From Qipengyuania vulgaris (GTDB lineage: Bacteria > Pseudomonadota > Alphaproteobacteria > Sphingomonadales > Sphingomonadaceae), in contig CCSI01000001.1 in NCBI GenBank assembly GCA_000756795.1, forward strand, positions 868,001-932,000: DNA of 64,000 nt, in the 5' to 3' direction. Both the position numbers and the translations under genes were made by a program. How positions within the stretch are numbered: the stretch's first letter is position 1; every line of letters begins with the position of its first letter. This document shows, piece by piece, positions 17,565-27,077 of this stretch. The notes under the pieces are model-generated. The model searched no databases. It saw nothing but the letters and a program-made list of their open reading frames with translations, and was not told where the DNA came from.

Positions 17565-17885
17565 TCACTCGCCGGGCTTCTGATTTGCCGCGCGGATAAT
17601 ATTCCTGAAGGCGACGACTATCCCGAGGAACAGCCCCACCAGCAGACCCCAAGGATTGGTATCGGTAAAGTGCCCGATGGCATAACCGATGACCGAACCT
17701 CCCAGAAGCCCCCCGAGCAAGTCTGCCAGAACACGGTTGCCGCTGCGATAATTCGCATCGGCCCCGGAACCGGTCTTGCGGTTGCGCTGTTCTTCGCGCT
17801 GCTGGGCGGCACTGAGCCGCTTTTCCAGCGCGTCGATCCGCGCATCCTCCTCGATGGGTTTCCGTGCGGGTTTGTCGTCGCTCAT
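17565..17885 (-). CDS. atpI: AtpZ/AtpI-type ATP synthase accessory protein
   Basis: The 106-residue protein has a charged, helical N-terminus (DARIDALEKRLSAAQQREE) and a C-terminal two-helix membrane hairpin (LLGGLLGGSVIGYAIGHF, then WGLLVGLFLGIVVAFRNI). Such AtpI/AtpZ proteins head F0 operons and help c-ring assembly or Mg/Ca supply. The start MSDDKPARK has a strong GGAG ribosome site, and an upstream in-frame ATG lacks one. A short CCCC-TTTC-GGGG hairpin lies between it and atpB. Confidence 0.88.
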   Translation of the reverse strand: MSDDKPARKPIEEDARIDALEKRLSAAQQREEQRNRKTGSGADANYRSGNRVLADLLGGLLGGSVIGYAIGHFTDTNPWGLLVGLFLGIVVAFRNIIRAANQKPGE

Positions 17886-18008
17886 GCCTTGCTCCTTTGT
17901 GGGGTTGCGCGGCACGCGCAGGGACTTGCCCGCCAAGGGCGCGGCCCCCTTAGATGGGGGCTATGGGCGAGTCAACATGAAGCGGGGCGCAGATTGCCCC
18001 GAGTGTTA

Positions 18009-18049
18009 CAAAAAAGCCTCCTGCCGGAGCGGTACAGGCAGGAGGCTTT
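18009..18049 (-). terminator. Strong terminator of the ydbH-ynbE-ydbL operon
   Basis: AAAGCCTCCTGCC and GGCAGGAGGCTTT form a perfect 13-bp stem with an 11-base loop. On the minus strand a run of T residues (TTTTTT) follows directly. It lies 22 bp after the ydbL stop. Confidence 0.92.
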
Positions 18050-18071
18050 GATATTCTGTGCGCAGCAATCG

Positions 18072-18464
18072 TTACGGACAGCGCGAATCGCGCATCGGAG
18101 GTGCGCTGGTGCGCGTCTGCCAGCTACCGTCTGGTGCCTGGTATTTTTCGCCCGGGACGGTCGCGAGGATTGCCTGGCATCCGGCCGTGAGCGCATATTC
18201 CTCGAGCGTCGCATTGGTTGCCTGTGCACGCTGCGAATAAACCGCGCGGCGCTTGATGTTGATGTCGTTGACGAGACGGCGCAGTTCTGCAGTCTCGGTG
18301 CCGACAATGCCGAGATAGCCGTCCATCTTTTCCCCAACCTCGCCGGCAGCACGCGCCGCAGCATAGGCGGGATCGCGCTGGGCGTAGGCCGGAGCGGCGA
18401 TGCCGCCGAGAGCCGTTGCGATGGCTGCGCCCGAAAGGACAGCCTTAATAAGTCGCTTGGTCAT
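18072..18464 (-). CDS. ydbL: YdbL family (DUF1318) periplasmic protein
   Basis: The 130-residue secreted protein has the signal peptide MTKRLIKAVLSGAAIATALG ending near PAYAQ. The mature part has RDPAYAAARAAGEVGEKMDGYLGIV and LRRLVNDINIKRRAVY, matching the DUF1318 family. In E. coli the ydbH-ynbE-ydbL operon works in phospholipid transport to the outer membrane, and YdbL modulates the YdbH-YnbE complex. An ATG four codons upstream overlaps the ynbE stop. The one chosen has GGTGA at good spacing. Confidence 0.85.
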   Translation of the reverse strand: MTKRLIKAVLSGAAIATALGGIAAPAYAQRDPAYAAARAAGEVGEKMDGYLGIVGTETAELRRLVNDINIKRRAVYSQRAQATNATLEEYALTAGCQAILATVPGEKYQAPDGSWQTRTSAPPMRDSRCP

Positions 18465-18475
18465 AAGTTCACCCA

Positions 18476-18661
18476 TCAGAAAATATCCGCATTCTCTTCA
18501 ATCGTATTGCCCGCGTCTTCGGCAAGGCGATAAATCACTTCCTGGCGGATATTGACGTTGAGCTCGATCACGATGGGTTCCGTGGGTGCTTCCACCGTCA
18601 CGCAACCTGCCAGCGCGAGCGAGGCCATGCCGACCGCCGCCGAAATCTTCAGACCCTTCAT
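18476..18661 (-). CDS. ynbE: YnbE family lipoprotein
   Basis: This 61-residue outer-membrane lipoprotein has a lipobox LALAGC with the modified cysteine at about residue 20. The short mature chain contains PTEPIVIELNVNIRQEV, characteristic of YnbE. In E. coli, YnbE multimerises by beta-strand stacking and caps the periplasmic YdbH bridge at the outer membrane. A longer frame upstream adds 23 non-signal-like residues, so the inner ATG is preferred. It lies between ydbH and ydbL in the conserved order. Confidence 0.9.
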   Translation of the reverse strand: MKGLKISAAVGMASLALAGCVTVEAPTEPIVIELNVNIRQEVIYRLAEDAGNTIEENADIF

Positions 18662-18735
18662 GGCTGCGTTCCCCTGCATAGTGCAGTTTGTCGCACGCCC
18701 CTCGTGGTCGGTCAATTCATGGGGTTTCATAGCGC

Positions 18736-21700
18736 TTACTCGCTTTCCTGGTCCTGAATGGTGGGTTCATCGGGGATGACGTCGGTCGGATCGATATCAG
18801 GTTCGGCTTCCTCGCCGGTGATGGAGCGCCGGAGCAGGCGCTGGCCGTCGTCGCTCAGCAGCCCAAGCTCGCGCGGGTCGCGCACCGACGAGGGGTCGTA
18901 CATCGCCTTCAGCGACGTAATCAGCTGGTAGAACTGCGCGCGGATATTGATGCGGAACTGGATGGGCAGCTTGGCGAGCTGCTTGGTGATGAAATTGCTC
19001 TTCGCATCCTCGCCCTGACGCACGCCGTCGAAGCGCACCTGCGTCACGATTTCTCCCGTCAGCGGCCCGTTCATGGTCAGGCTCATCTGCGTATAGTCTA
19101 GGCTGCGCAGTGCATCGAAGGCGAAATTGGCAATAGCCGACAAGTCTTCATAGGTGAGCTCGCCGACGTAGGAGACATTGCCGCCCGGCGCGCGCGAGAT
19201 CAGCACGCCCTGCTCGATGCGGCCATTGCCGTCCTCGTCGAAGATAATCGGCACAGTCCCGTCGAAAATGCCGGTGGCGGATATGTTCTCCAGCTCCATC
19301 TGGGCGATGAATTGCGCTGCATCGAGCCCGACAATTTCGAAGATGTAGGAACGCTCCTCGCTCACGCCGAGGTTGAGGTCGACATCGCGCAGGATGAGCG
19401 TGCCGCCCATGAACGGCCAACTGCCACCGCTTACCGCAAGCAGTTCGCCGTTCTGCAGGCTGAACTCGATTTCGCCATCGAGTACTTCGATGCCCGGATT
19501 GACCGAGCCGATGCGGATTTTCTGGTTGGGGGCGGTGGTAAGTCCTAGCAGGTCGGAGAACTCGACTGTGCCGCTTGCACCCTTCACCGGCCCGAAGGCT
19601 GCGGCGAAATCGAGGTTCTCGGAGGAGAAGGTGCCAGTGCTGGTCACTTCACCCGAGGGCGACCAGTCGATGCGCCCTTCCCCGGTTATCGTGCCGTCGG
19701 CATTGGCGATGACGCCCAGCGCGAGGATACTCAAATCCTCAGGCTGCAATTGCTCGTCGAAGGTCAGGCCCTCGACATCGAGATTAGCGTAGCCGCCGCC
19801 GGTCGAAAGGTCGTGGCGGATATCGACCAGCGTCACCACGCGGTCGGTCGCCGGATTGCGCAGCGCGGCATCGGCGTTGATGATGTTGTCGACCAGTGTG
19901 AGTGAGCCGTCACGCGCCACAAGCGGCTCGAACCGCTCCGGGCGCTCACGGTCGACGAGGCGGAAGCTTGCTCCGCCGATAGTCAACCGGCCGTCGGTGT
20001 AGTCCCAATTGCCCGAGGTGTTCTGCAACGTCATCGGCACGGCTGCGAGCGCGATTTCGGCATCGTCGAAAGTGCCGGCGATATTATCGCCGATTTGTGC
20101 GTCGAGGTCCGAAATCACGAAGCGGCTCGCCGTATCTGCCGGGCCGAGCGTGATGTCGAGATTTCGGGCGGTCAGCGTCCCCGGATAGCCGAAGCCTACA
20201 GGCCCGCTGGCGATGCGGATGGGCGTGTCGCCAAGTGCGCCTTTGAGGTCGAGCGATGGCGCACCTGCTGCAAAGCGCAGGCCCGCGCTGCCAAATTGCA
20301 GCATCGGTTTGCCAGGCGGCGGACAGAGCGTGAGGCCCGGCCCTGCGAGGTTCAACTCGGCAAAGGCCAGCCTGCGGAATTCGATACGGGTACATTCGCG
20401 CCAGAGAGCCAATTCACCGCCCGGCTCCCAGCGGCCGTTGACCGGAACGGACAGCCGGTCGACCGCGCCACCGGGAAGCGGACCCGTCGCCTCTACCTGC
20501 CCCGCAAAGCCCAGCGCCCCGGTGCTGCCTTGTGCAATCGACATGCGCGGGATGGCGATTTGGGAACCGCCCGCTGAGTAAGGGGCCATCGACAGGCGGA
20601 ACAGCGCATCGCCGCTCGGCGCGCGTTCCATCCGGCCACTGATTCGTGGAATTCCCGGACCGCCTGTGGCGATATTGCCTGCGATGCGGGGCGTTTCGCC
20701 ATCGCGCGAAGTGAACTCCATGCGCGACATCGACAGGAGCCGCGCTCCGCTGCCGCCCACAAGCTCCCCTTGCGGCACCAGCAGCGAATAACCGTCAGCG
20801 TCCGACCGATAGCGCAGGTCCGCCGCAAGCGAGCTAGCGCGGGTCTCTCCCTGCAAGGCATTCCCGATGCGCTGGGCGATGGCTTCGAGCAGCGTGCCTT
20901 CGCCAGCGCTCTGCATTCCCTCGATGGACGCAATCAGCGACTGGCCGAGGCGCAGCCCGTTCCCCTCGATATCGCTCTCGACCTCGAGTCGCGCGAAGTT
21001 CTCGCGTCCGCGGATGACCCCCTCTGCCGTCAGGACGGCAGCAAGCGCCTGCGGCGTCTCTACCCCGCGGGCGGCAAGCGAATAGCGAGAGTTGACCGCA
21101 TCTCCCGAAATGCGGGCGCGGAACGTGCCCGACAGCGATTCCGCGCTATTCGCTGCATAGCGCACGGTGTCGCTCGAAACCCGCGCTTCCACTTCGGGGG
21201 CGGTCAGTTCGTCGTTCGCTGTTATGTCGAGTTCTGCGACCAGGTCGGAGAGAGCCAATTGCTGCTCTTCACACGTAATGGCCGAGGCACGCAGCGGCCC
21301 GCTGAAAGTCGGCGCGCCGGATGAGGTGGTAAGCTTGCCATAGAGCGTCGTCCCCTCCCCCTCGCAACCGCCAATCGCAAGTTCCGGAGCGGTTGCGGCC
21401 AGTATGCCTGCAAAGCCGTTAGCAAGGTTGCCTTCCCCGGACAGTTTCAGCCCTACCGGACCGTAATCGGTCTCGACCAATCCCCGCCCATCGCGGATGG
21501 CTAGGTTCAGGTCCGGCAGGCTGGCAGGTTCGCCGCTGCTTTCGTCGAACAACAAGCTGTCGAGGCTGCCGAAGCTCAGTTCGCCATCGACGTAGCGCCC
21601 GTAAATTCGCGGATTAACGAGCGTGATGCCACCCACACCCGGAGTACCGAACCGGTGGCTGAGACGCACGATAAGCCTGTCGGCAGTGAAATCGGGGGCA

Positions 21701-21951
21701 TCGGGGTCTCCGATGACAAGGTCGGAGATGACCTGTGTGCGGCCGCCGATGCGTTCCACCTCGTAAGTGGCTTCGATGCCATTGGCCTTAAGCTGTTCGT
21801 CGATGAAATTGTTGGCGAGGTCGATGCGGTTGAACCACGCGACGAGGCCGGCCACGATGAGCACTGACAGCAGCAGCGCCGGCACGTTGTAGCGCTTCTT
21901 GCGCCACCGCGGTCTTTTCGCCGCTTGCATGTGGTCTTCGCTACCGTCCAT
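18736..21951 (-). CDS. ydbH: YdbH family AsmA-like intermembrane lipid transport protein
   Basis: This large 1071-residue envelope protein is anchored by one N-terminal membrane segment (VPALLLSVLIVAGLVAW) after a basic stretch (KRPRWRKKRYN). It is followed by a long periplasmic beta-rich chain with AsmA-type repeats. The C-terminal half contains the dicarboxylate/YdbH domain motifs (GVIANADGTITGEGRIDWSP, VPIIFDEDGNGRIEQGVL). Family members form a hydrophobic groove carrying phospholipids to the outer membrane, redundantly with TamB and YhdP. ynbE and ydbL follow as in E. coli. Only about 37 bp separate it from the divergent radC. The start could also be 7 codons further in. Confidence 0.9.
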   Translation of the reverse strand: MDGSEDHMQAAKRPRWRKKRYNVPALLLSVLIVAGLVAWFNRIDLANNFIDEQLKANGIEATYEVERIGGRTQVISDLVIGDPDAPDFTADRLIVRLSHRFGTPGVGGITLVNPRIYGRYVDGELSFGSLDSLLFDESSGEPASLPDLNLAIRDGRGLVETDYGPVGLKLSGEGNLANGFAGILAATAPELAIGGCEGEGTTLYGKLTTSSGAPTFSGPLRASAITCEEQQLALSDLVAELDITANDELTAPEVEARVSSDTVRYAANSAESLSGTFRARISGDAVNSRYSLAARGVETPQALAAVLTAEGVIRGRENFARLEVESDIEGNGLRLGQSLIASIEGMQSAGEGTLLEAIAQRIGNALQGETRASSLAADLRYRSDADGYSLLVPQGELVGGSGARLLSMSRMEFTSRDGETPRIAGNIATGGPGIPRISGRMERAPSGDALFRLSMAPYSAGGSQIAIPRMSIAQGSTGALGFAGQVEATGPLPGGAVDRLSVPVNGRWEPGGELALWRECTRIEFRRLAFAELNLAGPGLTLCPPPGKPMLQFGSAGLRFAAGAPSLDLKGALGDTPIRIASGPVGFGYPGTLTARNLDITLGPADTASRFVISDLDAQIGDNIAGTFDDAEIALAAVPMTLQNTSGNWDYTDGRLTIGGASFRLVDRERPERFEPLVARDGSLTLVDNIINADAALRNPATDRVVTLVDIRHDLSTGGGYANLDVEGLTFDEQLQPEDLSILALGVIANADGTITGEGRIDWSPSGEVTSTGTFSSENLDFAAAFGPVKGASGTVEFSDLLGLTTAPNQKIRIGSVNPGIEVLDGEIEFSLQNGELLAVSGGSWPFMGGTLILRDVDLNLGVSEERSYIFEIVGLDAAQFIAQMELENISATGIFDGTVPIIFDEDGNGRIEQGVLISRAPGGNVSYVGELTYEDLSAIANFAFDALRSLDYTQMSLTMNGPLTGEIVTQVRFDGVRQGEDAKSNFITKQLAKLPIQFRINIRAQFYQLITSLKAMYDPSSVRDPRELGLLSDDGQRLLRRSITGEEAEPDIDPTDVIPDEPTIQDQESE

Positions 21952-21988
21952 TCGTCCCTGCACTTGCGCGCATCGCGCCAGAAAGGCA

Positions 21989-22723
21989 ATGCAAGGCATT
22001 GAAACGTCTGGGGGGAAGAAAAGGTTGCCCGAGGTCGCCAAAAAAGGACCGGAGCACGCCGGAGCGGGTCATCGCGAACGTCTGCGGCAGCGCCTGCTGA
22101 AGGGCGGCGCAGAGGCGCTAGCCGACTACGAACTGCTCGAATACCTCCTCTTCGCCACATTCAGGCAAGGCGATACCAAGCCGCTGGCAAAGCGGCTCAT
22201 CGACCAGTTCGGCTCGTTTTCGGGTGTGCTCAATGCCGCTCCGGGAGCCTTGGCTCAGGTAAAGGGAATGGGAGAGGCAAGCGCGGCCTCACTGCACGCG
22301 GTTTCGCTAGCTGCGCGCCGGATGGCTCGCGGTACAGTCAAGGAACAGCCGGTCCTCGGCAGTTGGCAGGCGCTGCTCGACTATCTCGCCATCGATATGG
22401 GTGACCTCAAACACGAGCGTGTTCGCGTCCTTTACCTCGACACGCGCAACCGCCTCATTGACGACCACCTGGCTGCTGAGGGTTCCATCGACGAGGCCGC
22501 CATCCATCCGCGCGAAGTCATCCGCCGCGCATTCGATGTCGGCGCAAGCGCGCTCATCCTCGTACACAACCATCCGAGCGGGGACCCCGAGCCGAGCCGC
22601 GCGGACATCCAGATAACCAACCGCATCGCCGAGGCGGGTCGGCTGCTAAGCATCACCGTCCACGACCATGTCATCGTCGGACGCGGGACGCATGTCTCGC
22701 TCCGCGCGAAGGGGCTGATTTAG
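21989..22723 (+). CDS. radC: DNA repair protein RadC (JAB-domain)
   Basis: The 244-residue protein has an N-terminal helix-hairpin-helix-like UPF0758 region (GFGSFSGVLNAAPGAL-type, KGMGEASAASL) and the C-terminal JAB/MPN metalloprotease-like fold. The latter carries EGSIDEAAIHPREV and HNHPSGDPEPSRAD with the His, His, Ser and Asp metal-site residues. The biochemical role of RadC is unsettled, since early links to recombination were later questioned. The start MQGIETSGGKKRL is preferred over upstream frames overlapping ydbH. It is convergent with the next gene, one base apart. Confidence 0.92.
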   Translation: MQGIETSGGKKRLPEVAKKGPEHAGAGHRERLRQRLLKGGAEALADYELLEYLLFATFRQGDTKPLAKRLIDQFGSFSGVLNAAPGALAQVKGMGEASAASLHAVSLAARRMARGTVKEQPVLGSWQALLDYLAIDMGDLKHERVRVLYLDTRNRLIDDHLAAEGSIDEAAIHPREVIRRAFDVGASALILVHNHPSGDPEPSRADIQITNRIAEAGRLLSITVHDHVIVGRGTHVSLRAKGLI

Positions 22724-22724
22724 T

Positions 22725-25535
22725 CTATTCGGGCGAAATACCGTGCTGCGCGTACTCGGCCTCGAGTTGGGGCGCGAGACGCAGGGCGATGTCGATGTCC
22801 TCTTGGCCTGACTTGTCGCCCTGCTCCAGCAGGATGACACCGCGCAGGTAATGCGATGCGGCAAGTCCGGGTGTGAGGGCCAGCGCACTGTCGAGGTCGG
22901 CTTTCGCCTCGTCCAGCATGCCTTTGCGATAATAGACCATCGCGCGGCTATCGAGCATCGGCGCGCTGTTGCTGGCCCGCTCTATGGCGCGGGTACAGAC
23001 CTCCAGTGCATCCTCCAGCCCCACCGCGAAGAGCCCGCGATACCAGCAGTCGCCGTTGAGGGCCGAGGCATTCTGCGGTTTGTCGGCGACCTCCTCCTTG
23101 GTCACCTCCAGCCCGCGTGCCGTGTCGCCCGACAGGCCGGCGACGATGGCATAGGTCCCTGCGTAGAACGGTTCCTCCTCTTCGGACAAAGGCAGGCCAT
23201 CGAGGAGTTCGAAAGCCTCCTCGTATTTGCCTGCGTAGCCCAGCCGCTCGGCGAAGGTGATGGCGAGCCCGCTATTGGGGTCGATGTCATAGGCGCGCTG
23301 GAAATCGGCCAAAAACTCTTCCGTGTTGCCGAGTGCCTGATGCACGCCCGAGCGCCATTGCAGGACCCATGCGGAGGCATCCTTCTCGACCAGCGTATCG
23401 AGATCGGCGAGCGACTCTTCGAATCGGCCGATGTCGCCATAGAATGCGGCGCGTTCCTGCAGCGGGCCAAAATCATCCTTGTCGGCATAGGCAATCGCTT
23501 CGCCATAGGCCTTGAGAAGGGGCGCGGCGCGCTTGTCGAGAGTTTCCCGATCAACTTGCCAACGCCACGTCACGTCTTCCGGAGCGATAAGTCGATTGGT
23601 CTTGCTGGCGAGGCGACGAACAGCGCGCTTGGCTTCGGGCAGCTGGTCAGGAGCGATTTCGCCGAGCACCTGAACCACTTCGTACTCGCCCGCAAAACGG
23701 TTGCCGTTCAGCGAATTGTTGGCCGAGACACGGGTATTGGCATAAGCGGTATCGAGTTTTTCGTAACCCTCGAATGCAAAATCGCTGGCATTCCCGGGGA
23801 GAATAAGTTCGGCTAGAATGCGGCTGCGCGACGGACCGTTCGTCGCCACCGGGATGTTGCGCCATTCTGGCTTCGCCCGGTTTGCGTCGAATGCTGCATT
23901 CGCCTTCATATCGGAATCCACGACCAGCCGGCCATCCTTCCATTCGAATTCGGAGGATGTAACGCCGCTGACCCGCATCACACCCACTGCGCGCTCATCA
24001 TCATAGTCGATGTCGACCGAAGTTACGGCAACTGATCCTTGCTGCGAGGCAAAGCTCTTCCCGATCTTCTTCAGCTGGTCTTCGTCACCCTGATCGACGA
24101 GCTGGCGGATGCCGGCGCCTTGGGGACCGTAGAATTTCATTTCGAAGGAAAACAGCGCAGGCAGGTCGATTCCTGCCGAATAGTCCGAGACAACCGACAT
24201 CACCATGTTCGGCGAGGATTGCTCGCGCTGCGTCATCGGCACGAGTTCAGCCCCCTCGGCAGTCAGCGGCAGCGCGTAATGGAATGCAGGCACCCAAGCG
24301 ATATTCGCAATGCGCGTGGCAGCGCTGGTACCGTCGAGCCAGTAATCCTGCCCGTCGATGATGGCGCGGACGATCATGTGGTCGAAATTGCCCGGGACGG
24401 GCAGCAGTTCGGGAATGGCATCGCCGCCGCGCGTCTGCACCAGTACGGTCTGCGAGTTAATGCCCATCTCGTTCAGCAGCGCATGGAGGAGGACCGACTT
24501 TGCCTTGCAGTCGCCATAACGCTTTTCCCAAGTCTCTTCGGCGTCCTGCGGCAGGTAGTTGCCGCCATCGAGACCGTTGAGGAGATAGCTGACCTCGTCC
24601 TGCACCAGCTGCGTCGCCAGCGCGGCGCGTTCGAGCGGGTCCTTGGTTTTCGCCATGATCGCCCGGGCCTGCTCGGCTACCGGGCTGTCGGAAGCGACTT
24701 CGGCAGCCCCGGCAAAATGCGGGGCCATGGTGCGCGAGAGTTCCTGCCAGTCGGCATAGGTACCCACGCGCAGCACCGGATTGCGGCGATAACGCGAAGG
24801 CGCATCATTCGGCATCTCGGGCAGTTCAGCCAGCGGAAGGGAAATCTCGAGGCGGCTATCGCCATCCTTCGTGACGGGGGCCGCAACGCCGGCGTGCTCC
24901 TCGGCGCGCCAAAACACTTCCTCGTCTTGTGGCCAGCTGGCAATGACGCGCGAGAACCCGACTTGCCACGGGTCGTCCGGGAGGAATTGCAGCGCCTGCA
25001 TCTCGTCGCCCAGCGCCTGGTCGTCGGTGGTGACCGAATGCGTAACGCGAAGGACATCGCCCACCTGCAAGCCGGGGACTGCCAAGGTGGCGGTCAGCTG
25101 CCCGTCGAGCAGGCGTTGTTCGAGACCCTGTTCTCGGCGCAGGATGGCAAACTCGGTTCCGTTGCCCAGCACATCGATACCCTCGCCGCCGCGCAGGATT
25201 TGTACGCGGTGGACGGTAAGGTCGCCCTTGTCCGGCAGCCAACCGAGCGAGATGGTCCCCTGCTCCATCAGCGTCTGCGGATTGTCGATGCGGAAGGCCA
25301 TGTCGGCATAGCTGGTGACCACGCCATCCTCCAGCCGGTACTGCCAGTCCGCGATGAGCTGTGCCGGACCGTTCTTCACATCCTTGGAATCGAGCGGCGC
25401 TTCTTCGACCCACGCGGGGGCGGCGCCGTAGATGATGTCCTCCCCGGCCAAGGCGGGGGTGGAAATGGCAGTCGCAAAGGCCGAGCTGGCCAGCAGGGTG
25501 CGACGCAGCAGGCGCGCTCTCGATTTGTCGTTCAT
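22725..25535 (-). CDS. Secreted DUF3857 / transglutaminase-like / TPR protein
   Basis: The 936-residue exported protein has a signal peptide (RRTLLASSAFATAISTPALA). A DUF3857 beta-domain covers roughly residues 50-250. A transglutaminase-like domain carries the Cys-His-Asp triad C343 (YGDCKAKS), H386 (NFDHMIV) and D401 (WLDGTS). TPR-like helical repeats occupy about residues 720-930 (ALADLDTLVEKDASAW-type and AMVYYRKGMLDEAKADLDSAL). Such proteins are common in Bacteroidetes and sphingomonads, and their function is unknown. Peptide or peptidoglycan handling in the periplasm is an inference. Promoters for it and purB must lie in the 172-bp divergent gap. Confidence 0.85.
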   Translation of the reverse strand: MNDKSRARLLRRTLLASSAFATAISTPALAGEDIIYGAAPAWVEEAPLDSKDVKNGPAQLIADWQYRLEDGVVTSYADMAFRIDNPQTLMEQGTISLGWLPDKGDLTVHRVQILRGGEGIDVLGNGTEFAILRREQGLEQRLLDGQLTATLAVPGLQVGDVLRVTHSVTTDDQALGDEMQALQFLPDDPWQVGFSRVIASWPQDEEVFWRAEEHAGVAAPVTKDGDSRLEISLPLAELPEMPNDAPSRYRRNPVLRVGTYADWQELSRTMAPHFAGAAEVASDSPVAEQARAIMAKTKDPLERAALATQLVQDEVSYLLNGLDGGNYLPQDAEETWEKRYGDCKAKSVLLHALLNEMGINSQTVLVQTRGGDAIPELLPVPGNFDHMIVRAIIDGQDYWLDGTSAATRIANIAWVPAFHYALPLTAEGAELVPMTQREQSSPNMVMSVVSDYSAGIDLPALFSFEMKFYGPQGAGIRQLVDQGDEDQLKKIGKSFASQQGSVAVTSVDIDYDDERAVGVMRVSGVTSSEFEWKDGRLVVDSDMKANAAFDANRAKPEWRNIPVATNGPSRSRILAELILPGNASDFAFEGYEKLDTAYANTRVSANNSLNGNRFAGEYEVVQVLGEIAPDQLPEAKRAVRRLASKTNRLIAPEDVTWRWQVDRETLDKRAAPLLKAYGEAIAYADKDDFGPLQERAAFYGDIGRFEESLADLDTLVEKDASAWVLQWRSGVHQALGNTEEFLADFQRAYDIDPNSGLAITFAERLGYAGKYEEAFELLDGLPLSEEEEPFYAGTYAIVAGLSGDTARGLEVTKEEVADKPQNASALNGDCWYRGLFAVGLEDALEVCTRAIERASNSAPMLDSRAMVYYRKGMLDEAKADLDSALALTPGLAASHYLRGVILLEQGDKSGQEDIDIALRLAPQLEAEYAQHGISPE

Positions 25536-25707
25536 GTGCCACAGCTTACCGACGCCAACATAAAGCGCAATCAATGTGCGACGAACCGGTAAACGCGGCG
25601 GAAACCATATCATCCCGCGGATAGCAATGCGCCGCCCTTGCCAGCGCGCGCGCGTCTCTCTAGCGGGACGCCAAACCCCGCCCACGCACCCTATATGGAG
25701 TCGACCC

Positions 25708-27018
25708 ATGGTCCCCCGCTACGCCCGCCCCGCCATGACTGCCATCTGGGAGCCGGAAGCACGCTATCGCATCTGGTTCGAAATCGAAGCGCATGCGACC
25801 GAAAAGCTGGGCGAACTCGGCGTAGTCCCGAAAAGCGCGGCCAAGGCGCTGTGGGATTGGTGGGCAACCGACCCGGTCATCGACGTGCCTGCTATCGATG
25901 CCATCGAGGCCGTCACTAAGCACGACGTCATCGCCTTCCTCACGTGGGTAGCCGAGAATGTCGGCGAGGAAGCGCGTTTCATGCACCAGGGCATGACCAG
26001 CAGCGACGTGCTCGACACCACGCTGGCGGTGCAGTTGGCACGATCGACCGACCTTTTGCTCGAAGACCTCGACCAGCTTCTCGCCGCCATCAAGCGCCGC
26101 GCCGAAGAGCACAAGTACACGCCCACCATCGGCCGTAGCCACGGCATCCATGCAGAGCCCGTCACTTTCGGCCTCAAGCTGGCGCAAGCCTATGCCGAGT
26201 TCGACCGCTGCAAGAAGCGCCTGATTGCCGCGCGCGAGGAAATCGCCACCTGCGCCATCTCGGGGGCGGTAGGCACCTTCGCCAATATCGACCCGAGCGT
26301 GGAAGCCTACGTCGCCGAGAAGATGGGCCTGACTGTCGAGCCCGTCTCCACGCAGGTCATCCCGCGCGACCGCCACGCCATGTATTTCGCGACGCTGGCC
26401 GTCATCGCTGGCAGCATCGAGCGTCTTGCAGTCGAGGTTCGCCACCTCCAGCGCACCGAAGTCCTGGAAGCCGAGGAGTTCTTCTCCAAGGGCCAGAAGG
26501 GTTCGAGCGCGATGCCGCACAAGCGCAATCCCATCCTCACCGAAAACCTCACCGGTCAGGCGCGCATGATCCGCGCCTACGCCCTGCCCGCACTGGAGAA
26601 CGTGGCGCTGTGGCACGAGCGCGATATCTCGCACTCCTCGGTCGAGCGCTTCATCGGTCCCGATGCCACCATCACGCTCGACTTCGCGCTCGCCCGCCTT
26701 ACCGGCGTGGTCGACAAGCTGCTTGTCTACCCCGAACGCATGCAGGCGAACATGGACCGCATGGGCGGCCTCATCCACTCGCAGCGGGTCCTGCTCGCCC
26801 TCACCCAGAATGGCGTGAGCCGCGAGGATGCCTATCGCCTCGTCCAGCGCAACGCGATGAAGGTGTGGGAATCGGACGGCAAGCTGATGCTCCTCGACCT
26901 GCTCAAGGCCGACGAGGAAGTCACCGCCGCGCTGAGCGAGGAACAGCTCGAGGAACGCTTCGACCTCGACTATCACTTCAAGCAGGTCGACACGATTTTC
27001 GACCGGGTCTTCGGCTAG
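25708..27018 (+). CDS. purB: Adenylosuccinate lyase
   Basis: PurB acts twice in purine synthesis, cleaving SAICAR and adenylosuccinate to release fumarate. The 436-residue protein has [20 protein letters not shown] at the start, [22 protein letters not shown], and the fumarase/lyase signature [10 protein letters not shown] with the catalytic serine loop. The length fits the short bacterial form. It is transcribed singly from a divergent region, with a 59-bp gap before the next gene. Confidence 0.96.
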   Translation: MVPRYARPAMTAIWEPEARYRIWFEIEAHATEKLGELGVVPKSAAKALWDWWATDPVIDVPAIDAIEAVTKHDVIAFLTWVAENVGEEARFMHQGMTSSDVLDTTLAVQLARSTDLLLEDLDQLLAAIKRRAEEHKYTPTIGRSHGIHAEPVTFGLKLAQAYAEFDRCKKRLIAAREEIATCAISGAVGTFANIDPSVEAYVAEKMGLTVEPVSTQVIPRDRHAMYFATLAVIAGSIERLAVEVRHLQRTEVLEAEEFFSKGQKGSSAMPHKRNPILTENLTGQARMIRAYALPALENVALWHERDISHSSVERFIGPDATITLDFALARLTGVVDKLLVYPERMQANMDRMGGLIHSQRVLLALTQNGVSREDAYRLVQRNAMKVWESDGKLMLLDLLKADEEVTAALSEEQLEERFDLDYHFKQVDTIFDRVFG

Positions 27019-27077
27019 ACTCTAAGGACATGCGGCCCTAGCCTGCATCAAAAGACGTAAGGGGAGCCGGTTTTTCC

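Noticed and set aside
24039-25592. A 517-residue plus-strand open frame opposite the transglutaminase gene
   Set aside because: It has no recognisable domain, and the opposite frame has a signal peptide, catalytic triad and repeats.
25660-26976. A 438-residue minus-strand open frame opposite purB
   Set aside because: It is antisense to a certain adenylosuccinate lyase and carries no motifs.
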